A DNA stretch of 28,099 nucleotides from CAYJLW01 sp964370965 (GTDB lineage Bacteria; Actinomycetota; Acidimicrobiia; UBA2766), in contig CAYJLW010000053.1 in the NCBI GenBank assembly GCA_964370965.1, forward strand, positions 1-28,099, read 5' to 3'. The notes below the pieces were generated by a model, which was given only the letters and a program-made list of their open reading frames with translations, made no database searches and was not told where the DNA came from. Positions 21,441 through 28,099 of the stretch are shown here, in pieces; position 1 is the first letter of the stretch, and the number at the start of each line of letters is the position of its first letter. The translations under genes were made by a program, and so were the position numbers.

Positions 21441-22472
21441 TCACGCCGGGGCCGGCAGGGGCGCCGGGACCACGGCGTGCACGACATCCTCGCCGTCGGG
21501 TGTTTCGGACTCCGCGACGAGGACGGCCTCGCCCCCGGGACGGCGCTCCATGATGATCGAGGGCGCCTCGAAGTGGTTGTCGAGGATCGTGCCCACGAGC
21601 TGGGGGTTGACGGCGTAGCGGACGTGGCGGAGGTTCCCGAGGTGCCCGAAGAGGCCCTCGGTGAACCACTGCTCGCGGCGCAGCTGGGTCTCGCCGGGGT
21701 CGTTGAACGCCCAGGGGGCGTCCCACGGCCAGGAGTTGGCGGAGGGCTGCGCGATGACGTCGGTGCCGAGGGCGTCGAGCACGGCGGCGCCGGGCGTGAA
21801 GCAGGGCTCGTCACCGGTGTGGGCCTCGCCGAAGCCGTCGTAGCAGATGAGGGTGCCCAGGCGTCCGAAGGGCGTGTCGACCGGTGCCAGGTCGGCAACG
21901 GCGCCGGGGCTGAGGTGGATCACGTCCTCCTGCGTGGGTACGAGGTTCACCTTGCGGGTGACGCCGGCGCAGTGGCCGTCGGGGGCGAAGGTGTAGCTCA
22001 CGTTGTAGGTGTGCGCGGAGACCGCCTCGAAGTCGGCCGTGTCGATCCCGAGGCGGTTCTCGGGCAGGAGGGCGCTGCCGGCGACGACCCACATGTCGAA
22101 GTCGCGGGCGATGCCCGAGAACGTCGTCCACATCGTGCGGTGCACTTCGGGCGACACGAGCACGAACAGCGCCTCTTCGAGGGAGCGGGCCCTCTGGCGG
22201 AATGCCCCCCGGGCGAGTGCCGGGAACCGCCGCAAGGCCAACCGGGTAAGGGCCTGCTGCGTGGTCGTGCAGTCGCGCACCCGGTCCACCCAGCCGGCGA
22301 GGCCGCAGAAGGACCCCACGACCTCGGGCCACACGGCGAGAGCGTGCTCGCCCCGCCGCCGCCCGGCGACTTGTGCGGCGAGGCGGCGGTGCTTGGCGGC
22401 GAACGCCTCGGGGGACGCGTAGTCGTCGAGGTCGAGTTCCGCCTGGATTGCGAAGAGGTCGAGGTCGCTCAT
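21441..22472 (-). CDS. Carbon-nitrogen hydrolase (nitrilase superfamily)
   Basis: This 343-residue amidase/nitrilase-fold enzyme has the catalytic triad Glu50 (VWPEVVGS), Lys174 (TRKVNLVP) and Cys210 (TLICYDGFGEA). The core is preceded by an unusual insert of about 60 residues (about 58-120) between the first Glu and the next strand, longer than in standard members and rich in Arg and aromatic residues. The C-terminal part includes NSWPWDAPW and a final Ala/Pro-rich tail. The family cleaves amide or nitrile C-N bonds, but I cannot assign a subfamily or substrate. It starts 18 bp after the stop of the WS/DGAT gene on the same strand, so a role in lipid or N-acyl metabolism is plausible. The ATG at 22472 has GGAAGG just upstream. 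Confidence 0.88.
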   Translation of the reverse strand: MSDLDLFAIQAELDLDDYASPEAFAAKHRRLAAQVAGRRRGEHALAVWPEVVGSFCGLAGWVDRVRDCTTTQQALTRLALRRFPALARGAFRQRARSLEEALFVLVSPEVHRTMWTTFSGIARDFDMWVVAGSALLPENRLGIDTADFEAVSAHTYNVSYTFAPDGHCAGVTRKVNLVPTQEDVIHLSPGAVADLAPVDTPFGRLGTLICYDGFGEAHTGDEPCFTPGAAVLDALGTDVIAQPSANSWPWDAPWAFNDPGETQLRREQWFTEGLFGHLGNLRHVRYAVNPQLVGTILDNHFEAPSIIMERRPGGEAVLVAESETPDGEDVVHAVVPAPLPAPA

Positions 22473-22490
22473 GTCCTTCCCGCTCCCCCC

Positions 22491-23867
22491 CTAGACCTGG
22501 AGTTCCTGGAGGGACTTCTCGATCCCCTCGGCCCAGATGGCGAGGTCCGGGACGGTGTCCCAGTCGCCCACGAGACCGAAGTTGAGCTCGCCGTTGTAGG
22601 ACAGGATGGCCGCCCCCACCCCGGTGTGCTCGATGAGGGGCACGAGAGGGAAGGCTTCGAGCATCTCGCCGCCCATGAAGTACAGAGGGAACTGGGGGCC
22701 GGGGACGTTCGTGACCGTGAGGTTGATCGTCCGCTGGGTGGCCATCGCCCTGCCGGCGAGCGCGAGGATCGTGGGCGGGGCGTAGTCGGTGAGCTGGATG
22801 AGGAAGTCCGCGCCCACGGCCTGCTTGGACTCCTTGACCCCGGCCATCGAAGTGCGCACGAACTCGAGGCGCTTCTGGGCGTCGAGCTCGCCCACGGGAA
22901 GCTCGGCGGCCATGGCGGAGACCTGGTTCCCGTAGGTGTGGCGACTGTCGTCGGAGCGCACCGAGACGGGGACGAGGGCCTTCATGAGCATGCCCTGGGT
23001 GTCCTCGCCGCGGGCCCGCAGGAGGTGGCCGAGACCCCCCGCTGTGATGGCGAGGACGACGTCGTTGACCGTGCATCCGAAACGGTTCTTCACGGCCTTC
23101 ACGTCGTCGAGACGGCTGCGCACGACCTCGAAGCGGCGGTGCGGACCGATCTGCTCGTTCACGGACGTGCGGGGCGCCGACTCCACGACGCTCGCCCTGG
23201 AAAACGCCCCGAGGCCACGGGCCAGCTCGCGCGCGCGGGAGAGGGCCTGGCGGGGGGCCCGGGTGGCGGCCCGCACCCGGCGCACGACCTCGGCGGGCTT
23301 CGTGAAGCCTTCTACGAGACTCCCGCGCAGGAGCTGCTCACGCGAAGGCGCCGGTGCGGGCTCCCACTTCGGGGCGGGGGGGATCTCCGCTCCCTCGGGG
23401 GTGAGGTCGAGGAGGACGGTGGCGAGATCGACCCCGGAGATGCCGTCGATGAGGCAGTGGTGGGTCTTCTGGATCATGGCCTTGCGGTCGTCGGGAAGGT
23501 CGACGATCCACATCTCCCAGAGGGGCCGCCCACGGTCGAGGGGGAGGCCGAAGACCCGGGAGGTGAGAGCGAGGAGCTCCTTCTCGCCTCCGGGGCGGGG
23601 AACGCCGGTGTGGCGGACGTGGAAGCGGAGGTCGAAGTGCTCGTCGTCGACCCAGACCGGCCGGCCCTGACTGTAGGGGACCCACATGAGCTTCTTGCGG
23701 AAGCGGGGCACGAGGTTGATGCGGCTCTCGATCTTGTCGAGGATGTCGTGGAAGTCGGCGCCGGTGTCCTCGAAGATCGCCAGGGAGCCCACGTGCATGG
23801 GCGCCGAAGGCGACTCCATGTAGAGGAAGGAGGCGTCCTGCGCCGAGAGCCGTTCGTAATCTGCCAT
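22491..23867 (-). CDS. Wax ester synthase/diacylglycerol acyltransferase (WS/DGAT) family protein
   Basis: This 458-residue bacterial WS/DGAT transfers acyl groups from acyl-CoA to diacylglycerol or fatty alcohols, forming storage lipid at the membrane. The start MADYERLSAQDASFLYME is characteristic. PLWEMWI at residues 116-122 and the active-site HHxxxDG (His136-His137, Asp141-Gly142) are intact, and the C-terminal VTNVPGPQFPLYFMGG and ILSYNGELNFGLVGD match the family. Length is standard. The ATG at 23867 is preferred to a GTG two codons upstream. A TAGGAT box lies 30 nt before it. The gene heads a two-gene operon with the carbon-nitrogen hydrolase and is divergent from a CAP-domain gene. 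Acyl-CoA could come from a synthetase such as the one at the left end, which is inference. Confidence 0.95.
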   Translation of the reverse strand: MADYERLSAQDASFLYMESPSAPMHVGSLAIFEDTGADFHDILDKIESRINLVPRFRKKLMWVPYSQGRPVWVDDEHFDLRFHVRHTGVPRPGGEKELLALTSRVFGLPLDRGRPLWEMWIVDLPDDRKAMIQKTHHCLIDGISGVDLATVLLDLTPEGAEIPPAPKWEPAPAPSREQLLRGSLVEGFTKPAEVVRRVRAATRAPRQALSRARELARGLGAFSRASVVESAPRTSVNEQIGPHRRFEVVRSRLDDVKAVKNRFGCTVNDVVLAITAGGLGHLLRARGEDTQGMLMKALVPVSVRSDDSRHTYGNQVSAMAAELPVGELDAQKRLEFVRTSMAGVKESKQAVGADFLIQLTDYAPPTILALAGRAMATQRTINLTVTNVPGPQFPLYFMGGEMLEAFPLVPLIEHTGVGAAILSYNGELNFGLVGDWDTVPDLAIWAEGIEKSLQELQV

Positions 23868-23897
23868 CGCCACCGCCCGGGTCCGTCGTTCGCGCCG

Positions 23898-23928
23898 ATC
23901 CTACCCCGGCCGCGCACTGGGCTGTCCG
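23898..23928 (-). promoter_or_regulatory. Putative promoter of the WS/DGAT operon
   Basis: On the minus strand TAGGAT (23898-23903) stands 30 nt before the ATG. CGGACA at 23923-23928, 19 nt upstream, is a possible -35. Confidence 0.4.
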
Positions 23929-23973
23929 GGAAGGGGATGGGACGGTGGCCGTGGAATCTGCCAAGCTGTGAGG

Positions 23974-24732
23974 ATGTCCGGCGAGACGCCGCCACTTCTG
24001 CTCGGCGGCACGCGAGGGAGGCTTGTCCGGCCGGCTGCCGTCACGGTTGCCGGCGTGGGCCTGTTCGTCGCCGCCGTCATGCTCGCGCTCGGCCTCTCGG
24101 ATTCCGGCGGCGGGTCCCGCCTCGACGCCGCCGCCGTCGCCGGTACCTCGGCCCCTCGCGTGGAGATCGCCGACACGGCCGCGTACGGGCCGCTCGACCT
24201 CCAGGACGGCCCCGCGGTGTTCGCCTCTCCGCTGCCGGACCCGATCGGGGCGGGGACGCCCGCCTCGTCCTCCGCCCGGCCCCGGTTCACCGACGCCGGA
24301 GCCGTCCCGGGCGTCGGCCCCGCCCCCGCCGCCGCCCCGGCGTCACCGGCACCGGTGCGGGTCGGCCCCACCGACGCCGCCACGACCCAGATGCTCACAC
24401 TCGTGAACAAGGCCCGTCGCGACGCCGGCCTCGCCCCGCTCACCCTGGACCCCACGCTGAACACCTACGCGGCGGCCCAGACCCGCTGGATGGTCGACAA
24501 CGGCACCCTGTGCCACTCCACGGTCTGCAACCCGGCGGCCGTCCCCCGGGGTCGCTTCTCCCTGTGGGGGGAGAACGTGGGCTGGGTGGCCTCGCCCGAC
24601 GTCCCCGCCCTGCACCGGGCCTTCATGGAGAGCCCCACCCACCGGGAGAACCTCCTGCGCCCCGAGTTCGCCTACGTGGGCCTCTCCTGGTCACAGGGCC
24701 GTCTCGCCGGCCGCTCCGGCACCTACTGGTTC
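23974..24732 (+). CDS. Membrane-anchored CAP (SCP/PR-1) domain protein, 3' end lost in a gap
   Basis: The visible 253 residues begin with a short cytoplasmic segment and one hydrophobic helix (about 19-41), an uncleaved anchor or signal peptide. A Pro/Ala-rich linker runs to about residue 130. The CAP domain follows, with LVNKARRDAGLAPLTLDPTL, Cys/His-containing TLCHSTVC, WGENVGW with the conserved Glu, and SPTHRENLLRPEFAYVGLSW with the conserved His. The tetrad His/Glu/His typical of CAP proteins is thus present. Sequence stops at GTYWF, where only the last strand is normally still to come, so few residues may be missing. CAP proteins are extracellular; actinobacterial ones often sit near cell-wall or lipid genes, but their roles are mostly unknown. 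GTG at 23968 is an alternative start; no ribosome binding site is evident for either. Confidence 0.85.
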
Positions 24733-24832
24733 NNNNNNNNNNNNNNNNNNNNNNNNNNNNNNNNNNNNNNNNNNNNNNNNNNNNNNNNNNNNNNNNNNNN
24801 NNNNNNNNNNNNNNNNNNNNNNNNNNNNNNNN
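24733..24832. other. 100-N scaffold gap without duplicated flanks
   Basis: Unlike the other two gaps, the sequences on either side share no overlap. This is a true hole of unknown size between the CAP gene and the accessory region, so adjacency across it depends on scaffolding. Confidence 0.85.
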
Positions 24833-24865
24833 TCGACGACGACCACCCGGCCGAGCCCGCTGTCG

Positions 24866-25555
24866 TCACTGGCCCACGACGCGCAGACGCACCGGGGCGT
24901 CCCCCAAGTCGTGGAGACGGCCGTCGCGCAGGTCGAACCACTGCTCGGCCGCGGCCGCCTGACCGACGCTCTTGGTCACATAGAGAACCCCGCAGTAGGC
25001 GGCGCGGGTCATGTCCAGCATGTAGTCCACGGCGCTGTGCGCCCCCAACAGTCCCTGGTCCCGCTCAGGTTCGTCGACCACCAGGAACGGCGGCACCGCC
25101 ATCAGGGCCAAAGCGATCCGGAGGCGGAAACGATCCAGATGACACAGGAACCCGACCCGCTCGTCGGCGATCTCCTCGAGCTCGAAATCACGAATGGCAC
25201 CCCACGCATGCCCGTCCGCCCGACGCCGCGGCTGACCCGAGCCGACGAAACGACGCCTGAGGAACTCCCTCACAGTCAGGTCGTTGTCGCGCCCGAGCTC
25301 CTCGTCGGCACCCGCCGTGACGAAACCGACCTCACCGCCCCACCGCGGCCGGCCGTCCACGAGCACGTCCCCCCCGTACGACGTCGTCCCGGCGACCGTG
25401 GTGGCGAGCGTCGTGAGGCCCGACTCCGGGCGACCCCGCACAGCAGCGGACTCCCCCCGGGGGAGCACCAGGTCGACGCCCGCGAGCGTGGGTTCGTCAC
25501 GCCCCGCGTAGCACTTCGTGAGGCCGCGCAACTCCAGCTCCTGGACCACGCTCAC
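24866..25555 (-). CDS. Degenerate ABC-transporter ATPase-like protein (likely catalytically inactive)
   Basis: About 229 residues follow the layout of an ABC ATPase, but key motifs are altered. The opening LELRGLTKCYAG and VDLVLPRGES are normal. Walker A reads GRPESGLTT instead of G-x4-GK-S/T, so the ATP-binding lysine is a leucine. The Q-loop position in VGFVTAGADEELG lacks Gln. The signature LSGGQ is replaced by CHLDRFRLRIALAL. Walker B (FLVVDEPE) keeps Asp and Glu. The switch-histidine strand reads LYVTKSVG with no His. GTG at 25555 is preferred (GAGGG 4 nt upstream), although the frame is open to 25708. It could be a regulatory pseudo-ATPase or a decaying gene; the frame is intact, with no stops, which favours the former. 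No permease adjoins it. Confidence 0.65.
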   Translation of the reverse strand: MSVVQELELRGLTKCYAGRDEPTLAGVDLVLPRGESAAVRGRPESGLTTLATTVAGTTSYGGDVLVDGRPRWGGEVGFVTAGADEELGRDNDLTVREFLRRRFVGSGQPRRRADGHAWGAIRDFELEEIADERVGFLCHLDRFRLRIALALMAVPPFLVVDEPERDQGLLGAHSAVDYMLDMTRAAYCGVLYVTKSVGQAAAAEQWFDLRDGRLHDLGDAPVRLRVVGQ

Positions 25556-25839
25556 ACAACCCTCGGCCGCCGCGAAAGCCGCCAGCCACGACAGGTTCCG
25601 CCCCCTCCTGGCCGACACCCCGCCCCCGTTCCCACGAAACCGTCCGCGCATGGCGCCCGCCTCCCGTTCGCACCCCTCCCGAACCCCTCGCCGGGACAAG
25701 GTGGACACACCCTAGCCCGACGCCCCCATCAATGCCTCCTCGAAGGGTGAGGCACACCCCGCGTGGTCGTTGGCTACGGCGCGTGCCGCATGACCCCGAC
25801 GCCTACACTCACCACCAACCACCCGCCAGCACCGCTCCA
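25556..25839. other. Intergenic stretch with no recognised gene
   Basis: Bases 25556-25708 are an open extension of the ABC-like frame, Arg/Gly-rich and probably not translated. Bases 25709-25839 have short open frames on both strands but no domain I recognise. The 3' part touches the broken end of a transposase fragment, so some of it may be further decayed insertion sequence. Confidence 0.4.
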
Positions 25840-25920
25840 AGAATGCCCGTGGCGGCGCAATGCTCCGTCGGGTTCTTCCTCGTCGATCTCGAAGTAGGTG
25901 GAGGTCGTGTCGAAGAACAA
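25840..25920 (-). mobile_element. Transposase fragment (IS4/IS1634-type DDE domain)
   Basis: One minus-strand frame reads LFFDTTSTYFEIDEEEPD followed by GALRRHGHS. This matches the first-aspartate block of IS1634/IS4-family transposases (Asp-x-Thr-Ser/Thr-x-Tyr-Phe-Glu, then Leu-Arg-x-x-Gly-His-Ser). After HGHS the expected Lys-x-His-Arg-Pro-Asp continuation is replaced by unrelated Trp/Gly-rich sequence, and a stop precedes the Leu, so only 27 residues of a roughly 450-residue protein remain. The fragment ends next to the promoter of the vapBC-like pair. No inverted terminal repeats or target duplications are visible. The family call rests on this one motif but is distinctive. Confidence 0.6.
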
Positions 25921-25921
25921 C

Positions 25922-25927
25922 TACGCT
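25922..25927 (+). promoter_or_regulatory. Putative -10 box of the vapBC-like operon
   Basis: TACGCT ends 7 nt before the VapB ATG at 25935, matching the leaderless spacing seen elsewhere. It begins two bases after the transposase fragment, so the upstream half of the promoter lies in former insertion-sequence DNA. Confidence 0.35.
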
Positions 25928-25934
25928 TAGGGCG

Positions 25935-26165
25935 ATGTCCGTCACCGTCGAGCTCCCCGCCGAGGTGCTGCGCCGTCTCGAAGCCGAAGCAGCCCGCCGC
26001 GGGACCAGCATCGACGACGTCATCGCCGAGCTTGCCACCCGCCTCCCGGTCGAGGATCCACTCGAGTCGTTCATCGGATGCGGCGCGTCGGGTGACACCC
26101 GGCCCTTCGACATCCACCGCGAACGCGACGAGCTGGCTGACCGCAAGCTCGCCGAAGGCGCCTGA
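25935..26165 (+). CDS. VapB-type ribbon-helix-helix antitoxin
   Basis: This 76-residue protein starts with MSVTVELPAEVLRRLEAEAA and then RRGTSIDDVIAEL, the beta strand and two helices of a ribbon-helix-helix DNA-binding domain. The C-terminal half (about 40-76) is acidic and probably wraps the toxin. It would repress its own promoter and neutralise the PIN-domain toxin whose start is 8 bp downstream. ATG at 25935 is chosen because the ribbon strand begins there. The frame is intact, whereas the toxin partner is frameshifted, so the antitoxin may be an orphan remnant or may counter related toxins elsewhere. Confidence 0.8.
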   Translation: MSVTVELPAEVLRRLEAEAARRGTSIDDVIAELATRLPVEDPLESFIGCGASGDTRPFDIHRERDELADRKLAEGA

Positions 26166-26173
26166 GCGAACCA

Positions 26174-26582
26174 GTGCTCCTGGTTGACACCGGCATCTTC
26201 GTCAGCGCCGCCGACCAGGACGAGCCTCGTCACGCCGAGTGCGCGGACCTGCTGCGCGCTCGCCGTGATCCTGGCGTCACCTCGTCGGTGATCCCAGAAG
26301 CCGCCTGGATGATCGAACGCCGCTGTCGGGCCCGCCGCCGAGCGCCGCTTCCTGACTCTGGTCACCAGCGCCCGGTTCGAGCTCGTCGACCTCAACGCCG
26401 ACGACTACCGCCGCGTCATCGAGCTGATCGACCGCTACGCCGACCTCGGGCTGGGCTTCGTGGACGCATCGATCGCCGCTCTCGCTGAACGGCTCGGCGT
26501 GACCACGATCGCCACGCTGAACCGGCGGGACTTCACCGTCGTGCGTCCCGCTCACTGCGACGCCCTCGACCTCATCCCCTGA
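26174..26582 (+). pseudogene. Frameshifted VapC-type PIN-domain toxin
   Basis: The first frame starts with GTG at 26174 and reads VLLVDTGIFVSAADQDEPRH with the first PIN aspartate, then SSVIPEAAWMIERR with the conserved Glu. Near 26320-26335 homology jumps to the next frame, which continues GPAAERRFLTLVTSARFELV, then YADLGLGFVDASIAALAERL with the third acidic residue, TLNRRDFTVV, and a stop at 26580-26582. Together they make a normal VapC of about 135 residues with the four-acid site. A net +1 (or -2) shift separates the parts, so no full toxin can be made as written. VapC toxins are RNases that cut tRNA or rRNA. It could be a real mutation or a sequencing error in a GC-rich run. Confidence 0.8.
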
Positions 26583-26632
26583 TACGGCCGGTCCTCGTCG
26601 AGGCCCACCGCCGGGTGGGAGACCCAGAAGCG

Positions 26633-26833
26633 ATGACCGCCCGCCCGCCTACTGCCCGTCGAGCCGCCGAGCTGCTCGCCGTCGTCGTCCTGGCGGTCGC
26701 CGCGGAGCTCACGCTCGGCTCATCCCCGGCGGTCGCGGACAACGCTGGTTTCGCGAGAACTCGCGTCGCGGCCTTCGACCTCGCTCTCGGCCAGGGCGTC
26801 GGGCCCGTCGGCGATGTCGGGGCCTCGGGCCGC
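26633..26833 (+). pseudogene. Possible remnant of a secreted-protein N-terminus
   Basis: From ATG 26633 about 67 codons read as a convincing signal peptide: positively charged MTARPPTARRAAELL, a hydrophobic core VVVLAVAAELTLG, and a cleavage-like SSPAVADNAG. The mature part that follows is RVAAFDLALGQGVGPVGDVG. Beyond about 26833 the frame only mirrors the opposite immunity-like gene and loses protein character. I read this as the 5' end of a secreted protein truncated where the toxin locus begins. I do not recognise the family. Chance in high-GC DNA is possible. Confidence 0.3.
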
Positions 26834-27205
26834 TCATTGCAGTCGTTCCCTCATCGCTTTCGCGTACTGCTCGCCCATCTCGGCGACCTGTGCCACCACA
26901 TCTGGGCCACGGTGGAGCAGGTCGGCAACCTTCTCGACCATGCGAGACAGGTCCTCGTCTGTAACCGGCGGGTCGGGAAACGCTTCGCCGCCAGCAAGCG
27001 CCGTGATCCAGAACGAGGCCGGATACTCCGGCCCGTCGACTAGACCGATGTTGGCGCGCCACGTTCCATACTCGGACACCAGGCGGATGATCAGGTCGCC
27101 GACCTGATAGGTCACGTCCGTGAACGGACCGTCATCGCGCTGTCCAACGAGCGTGGCGCCGGCCTGTTGGAGACGCTCTCTCATTCGATCGATCGCGGCC
27201 ATCAT
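26834..27205 (-). CDS. Putative immunity protein of the adjacent polymorphic toxin
   Basis: This small acidic protein of 123 residues has no signal peptide. Visible segments are an N-terminal helix (IDRMRERLQQAGATL), a beta-rich middle (TDVTYQVGDLIIRLVSEYG, then WRANIGLV) and C-terminal helices (LSRMVEKVADLLHRGPDVVA). I recognise no named immunity family, but size, charge and place fit one: its ATG at 27205 overlaps the TGA of the toxin-like gene in ATGA, as in toxin-immunity modules that must be translated together. It would bind and block the toxin domain in the cytoplasm. A second ATG directly follows the first, so initiation may occur at either. Confidence 0.65.
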   Translation of the reverse strand: MMAAIDRMRERLQQAGATLVGQRDDGPFTDVTYQVGDLIIRLVSEYGTWRANIGLVDGPEYPASFWITALAGGEAFPDPPVTDEDLSRMVEKVADLLHRGPDVVAQVAEMGEQYAKAMRERLQ

Positions 27206-28099
27206 GGCGCTACCATCCGATCGCCAACGACTCGATAACCGAACTTCTTGAGGTAATCCACCTCTCTGAGGAAGAAACTCCCCGCATTCTCGGCAGCGAA
27301 CGGGTCGCTGGCGAGCCTGATTTCGCTACCTCTGGCGATCGCCTCATCCAGGAAGCGAGTGTTGCGGATCCACAACTCGCTTCCTGCCCCCGTACCTCCG
27401 AACTTGTCCACCCGCGCAGCCATCTCACTCCACGCATCACCAATGTTGAAGGTGCGCGAGCCCGAAGCCGCTGCGTCTTCCAGGTACGCGGGATAACGAC
27501 CGAGCGAGATCGAGTTATGACTGCCGACGGTGTCGGCTATTGCGGCATCGCTGCCTGCGACGAAGCGGGCTCCAGCCTTTGGGGCGAGTGCGGTGAGGGC
27601 TTTGTAGGCGCCTACGGTGGCGAGGGTGGCGGCGGCGTCGAAGAGGGCCCCGCCGAGGCGGGTCGCCGCCCCGTGTTCGAGGCAGGCAGTGCTGTCCCGG
27701 CAGTTGTTCAGGTCCCGGAAGCCCGACACGGCCGGGTTCGTGAAGCCGTTCAAGGCCCAGAACGCCTCCCGGGCGGTGGCACCCGGGTCAGAGAGGAGCC
27801 CCTTGATCGTGCCCACAGGGTCGGTGACGAGAGCCACGATCGCTCTCACAGGGGCCGTGAACCCCTCCCACACCGACGACCAGAACCCCGGGGCCCGGGG
27901 CAGGACCAGCGACGCGAGCCCCGCCGCCAACCCGGCGGCACCTCCCGCCGCCCCCTGGATCCTGGTCTCCAACGACGAGGCGTTCATCGCCCGCAACTGG
28001 CGCGCCTCAAAACCCCGGTAGGAGTCCTGGAAGCGGGCCTCGTTCATCCAGGACGCCTTGAAGGACGCCGCCCAGGAGACCCGGGCGAGGCCCGTGACC
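27202..28099 (-). CDS. C-terminal part of a polymorphic-toxin-like protein (5' end outside the window)
   Basis: The frame stays open to the window edge, so the 298 visible codons are the end of a longer protein; the ATG at 28047 is internal. First comes a Gly/Ala-rich and hydrophobic region (GAAGGAAGLAAGLASLVLPR, then a Trp/Val-rich part). A pre-toxin-like segment has paired cysteines in NNCRDSTACLEHG, followed by LGGALFDAAATLATVGAYKA. The last roughly 110 residues are a distinct module: SISLGRYPAYLEDAAASGSR, then WIRNTRFLDEAIARGSEI and FFLREVDYLKKFGYRVVG. I recall this kind of module at the ends of Rhs- and Cdi-like proteins, but its activity is unknown to me. The downstream overlapping small gene supports a toxin-immunity reading. 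Confidence 0.65.
   Translation of the reverse strand, partial: VTGLARVSWAASFKASWMNEARFQDSYRGFEARQLRAMNASSLETRIQGAAGGAAGLAAGLASLVLPRAPGFWSSVWEGFTAPVRAIVALVTDPVGTIKGLLSDPGATAREAFWALNGFTNPAVSGFRDLNNCRDSTACLEHGAATRLGGALFDAAATLATVGAYKALTALAPKAGARFVAGSDAAIADTVGSHNSISLGRYPAYLEDAAASGSRTFNIGDAWSEMAARVDKFGGTGAGSELWIRNTRFLDEAIARGSEIRLASDPFAAENAGSFFLREVDYLKKFGYRVVGDRMVAP

Noticed and set aside
24678..24887. A 55-bp overlap at the third gap like the other two
   Set aside because: The flanking sequences share no repeat, so this gap cannot be closed by collapsing.
21354..24962. A very long plus-strand open frame antisense to the hydrolase and WS/DGAT genes
   Set aside because: It is a shadow frame produced by GC-rich codon bias. 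It has no domain character, while the opposite strand has complete enzyme motifs.
26834..27043. Plus-strand coding continuation of the signal-peptide fragment
   Set aside because: It lies wholly opposite the immunity-like gene and has no protein-like pattern; the minus-strand frame is the coding one.

Overview
The window is about 28 kb of very GC-rich DNA with the gene content of a free-living actinobacterium. The evidence is an actinobacterial-type GlnE, a glutamine-dependent NadE, a WS/DGAT acyltransferase, frequent GTG/TTG starts, and several -10 boxes (TAnnnT) placed 7-9 nt before the start codon, which suggests leaderless mRNAs. A high-GC lineage such as Acidimicrobiia is my best guess; the sequence does not prove it. 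Three runs of exactly 100 N mark scaffold joins, so this is probably a draft or metagenome-assembled genome. Two joins are flanked by the same 55 bp on both sides. They look like unresolved de Bruijn overlaps, so the two split genes (glnE and a methyltransferase) are probably intact.

Left part (1-9045), mostly housekeeping. A minus-strand pair encodes an acyl-CoA synthetase and a DUF3054 membrane protein. Divergent from it is a two-gene unit, an Xre-type HTH regulator plus a small nucleotidyltransferase, that looks like a toxin-antitoxin pair. A GNAT acetyltransferase follows. Then nadE and glnE stand head to head around a palindromic promoter. NadE consumes glutamine, and GlnE controls the enzyme that makes it.

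Middle (9046-20220). A lone Uma2-type nuclease-like gene is followed by a minus-strand block: a phytoene/squalene synthase and two tandem paralogous FtsX-domain ABC permeases with no ATPase beside them. The two permease promoters appear to have been duplicated with the genes. Next come a DUF1697 gene, a universal-stress-protein/CBS-domain pair, and a large Lon-like AAA protease whose Walker A lysine is replaced by arginine.

Right-middle (20209-24732). A class I methyltransferase overlaps the protease tail to tail and has a 33-bp minisatellite in or just before its 5' end. Upstream lies a WS/DGAT and carbon-nitrogen hydrolase operon, and divergent from that a membrane-anchored CAP-domain protein cut by the third gap.

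Right end (24833-28099), an accessory region. It holds an ABC-ATPase homologue that has lost most catalytic motifs, a transposase fragment abutting the promoter of a VapBC pair with a frameshifted VapC, and a short secreted-protein remnant. Last is the C-terminal part of a polymorphic-toxin-like protein whose stop overlaps the start of a small immunity-like gene (ATGA). The toxin runs off the window. This end is the best candidate for an undescribed system.
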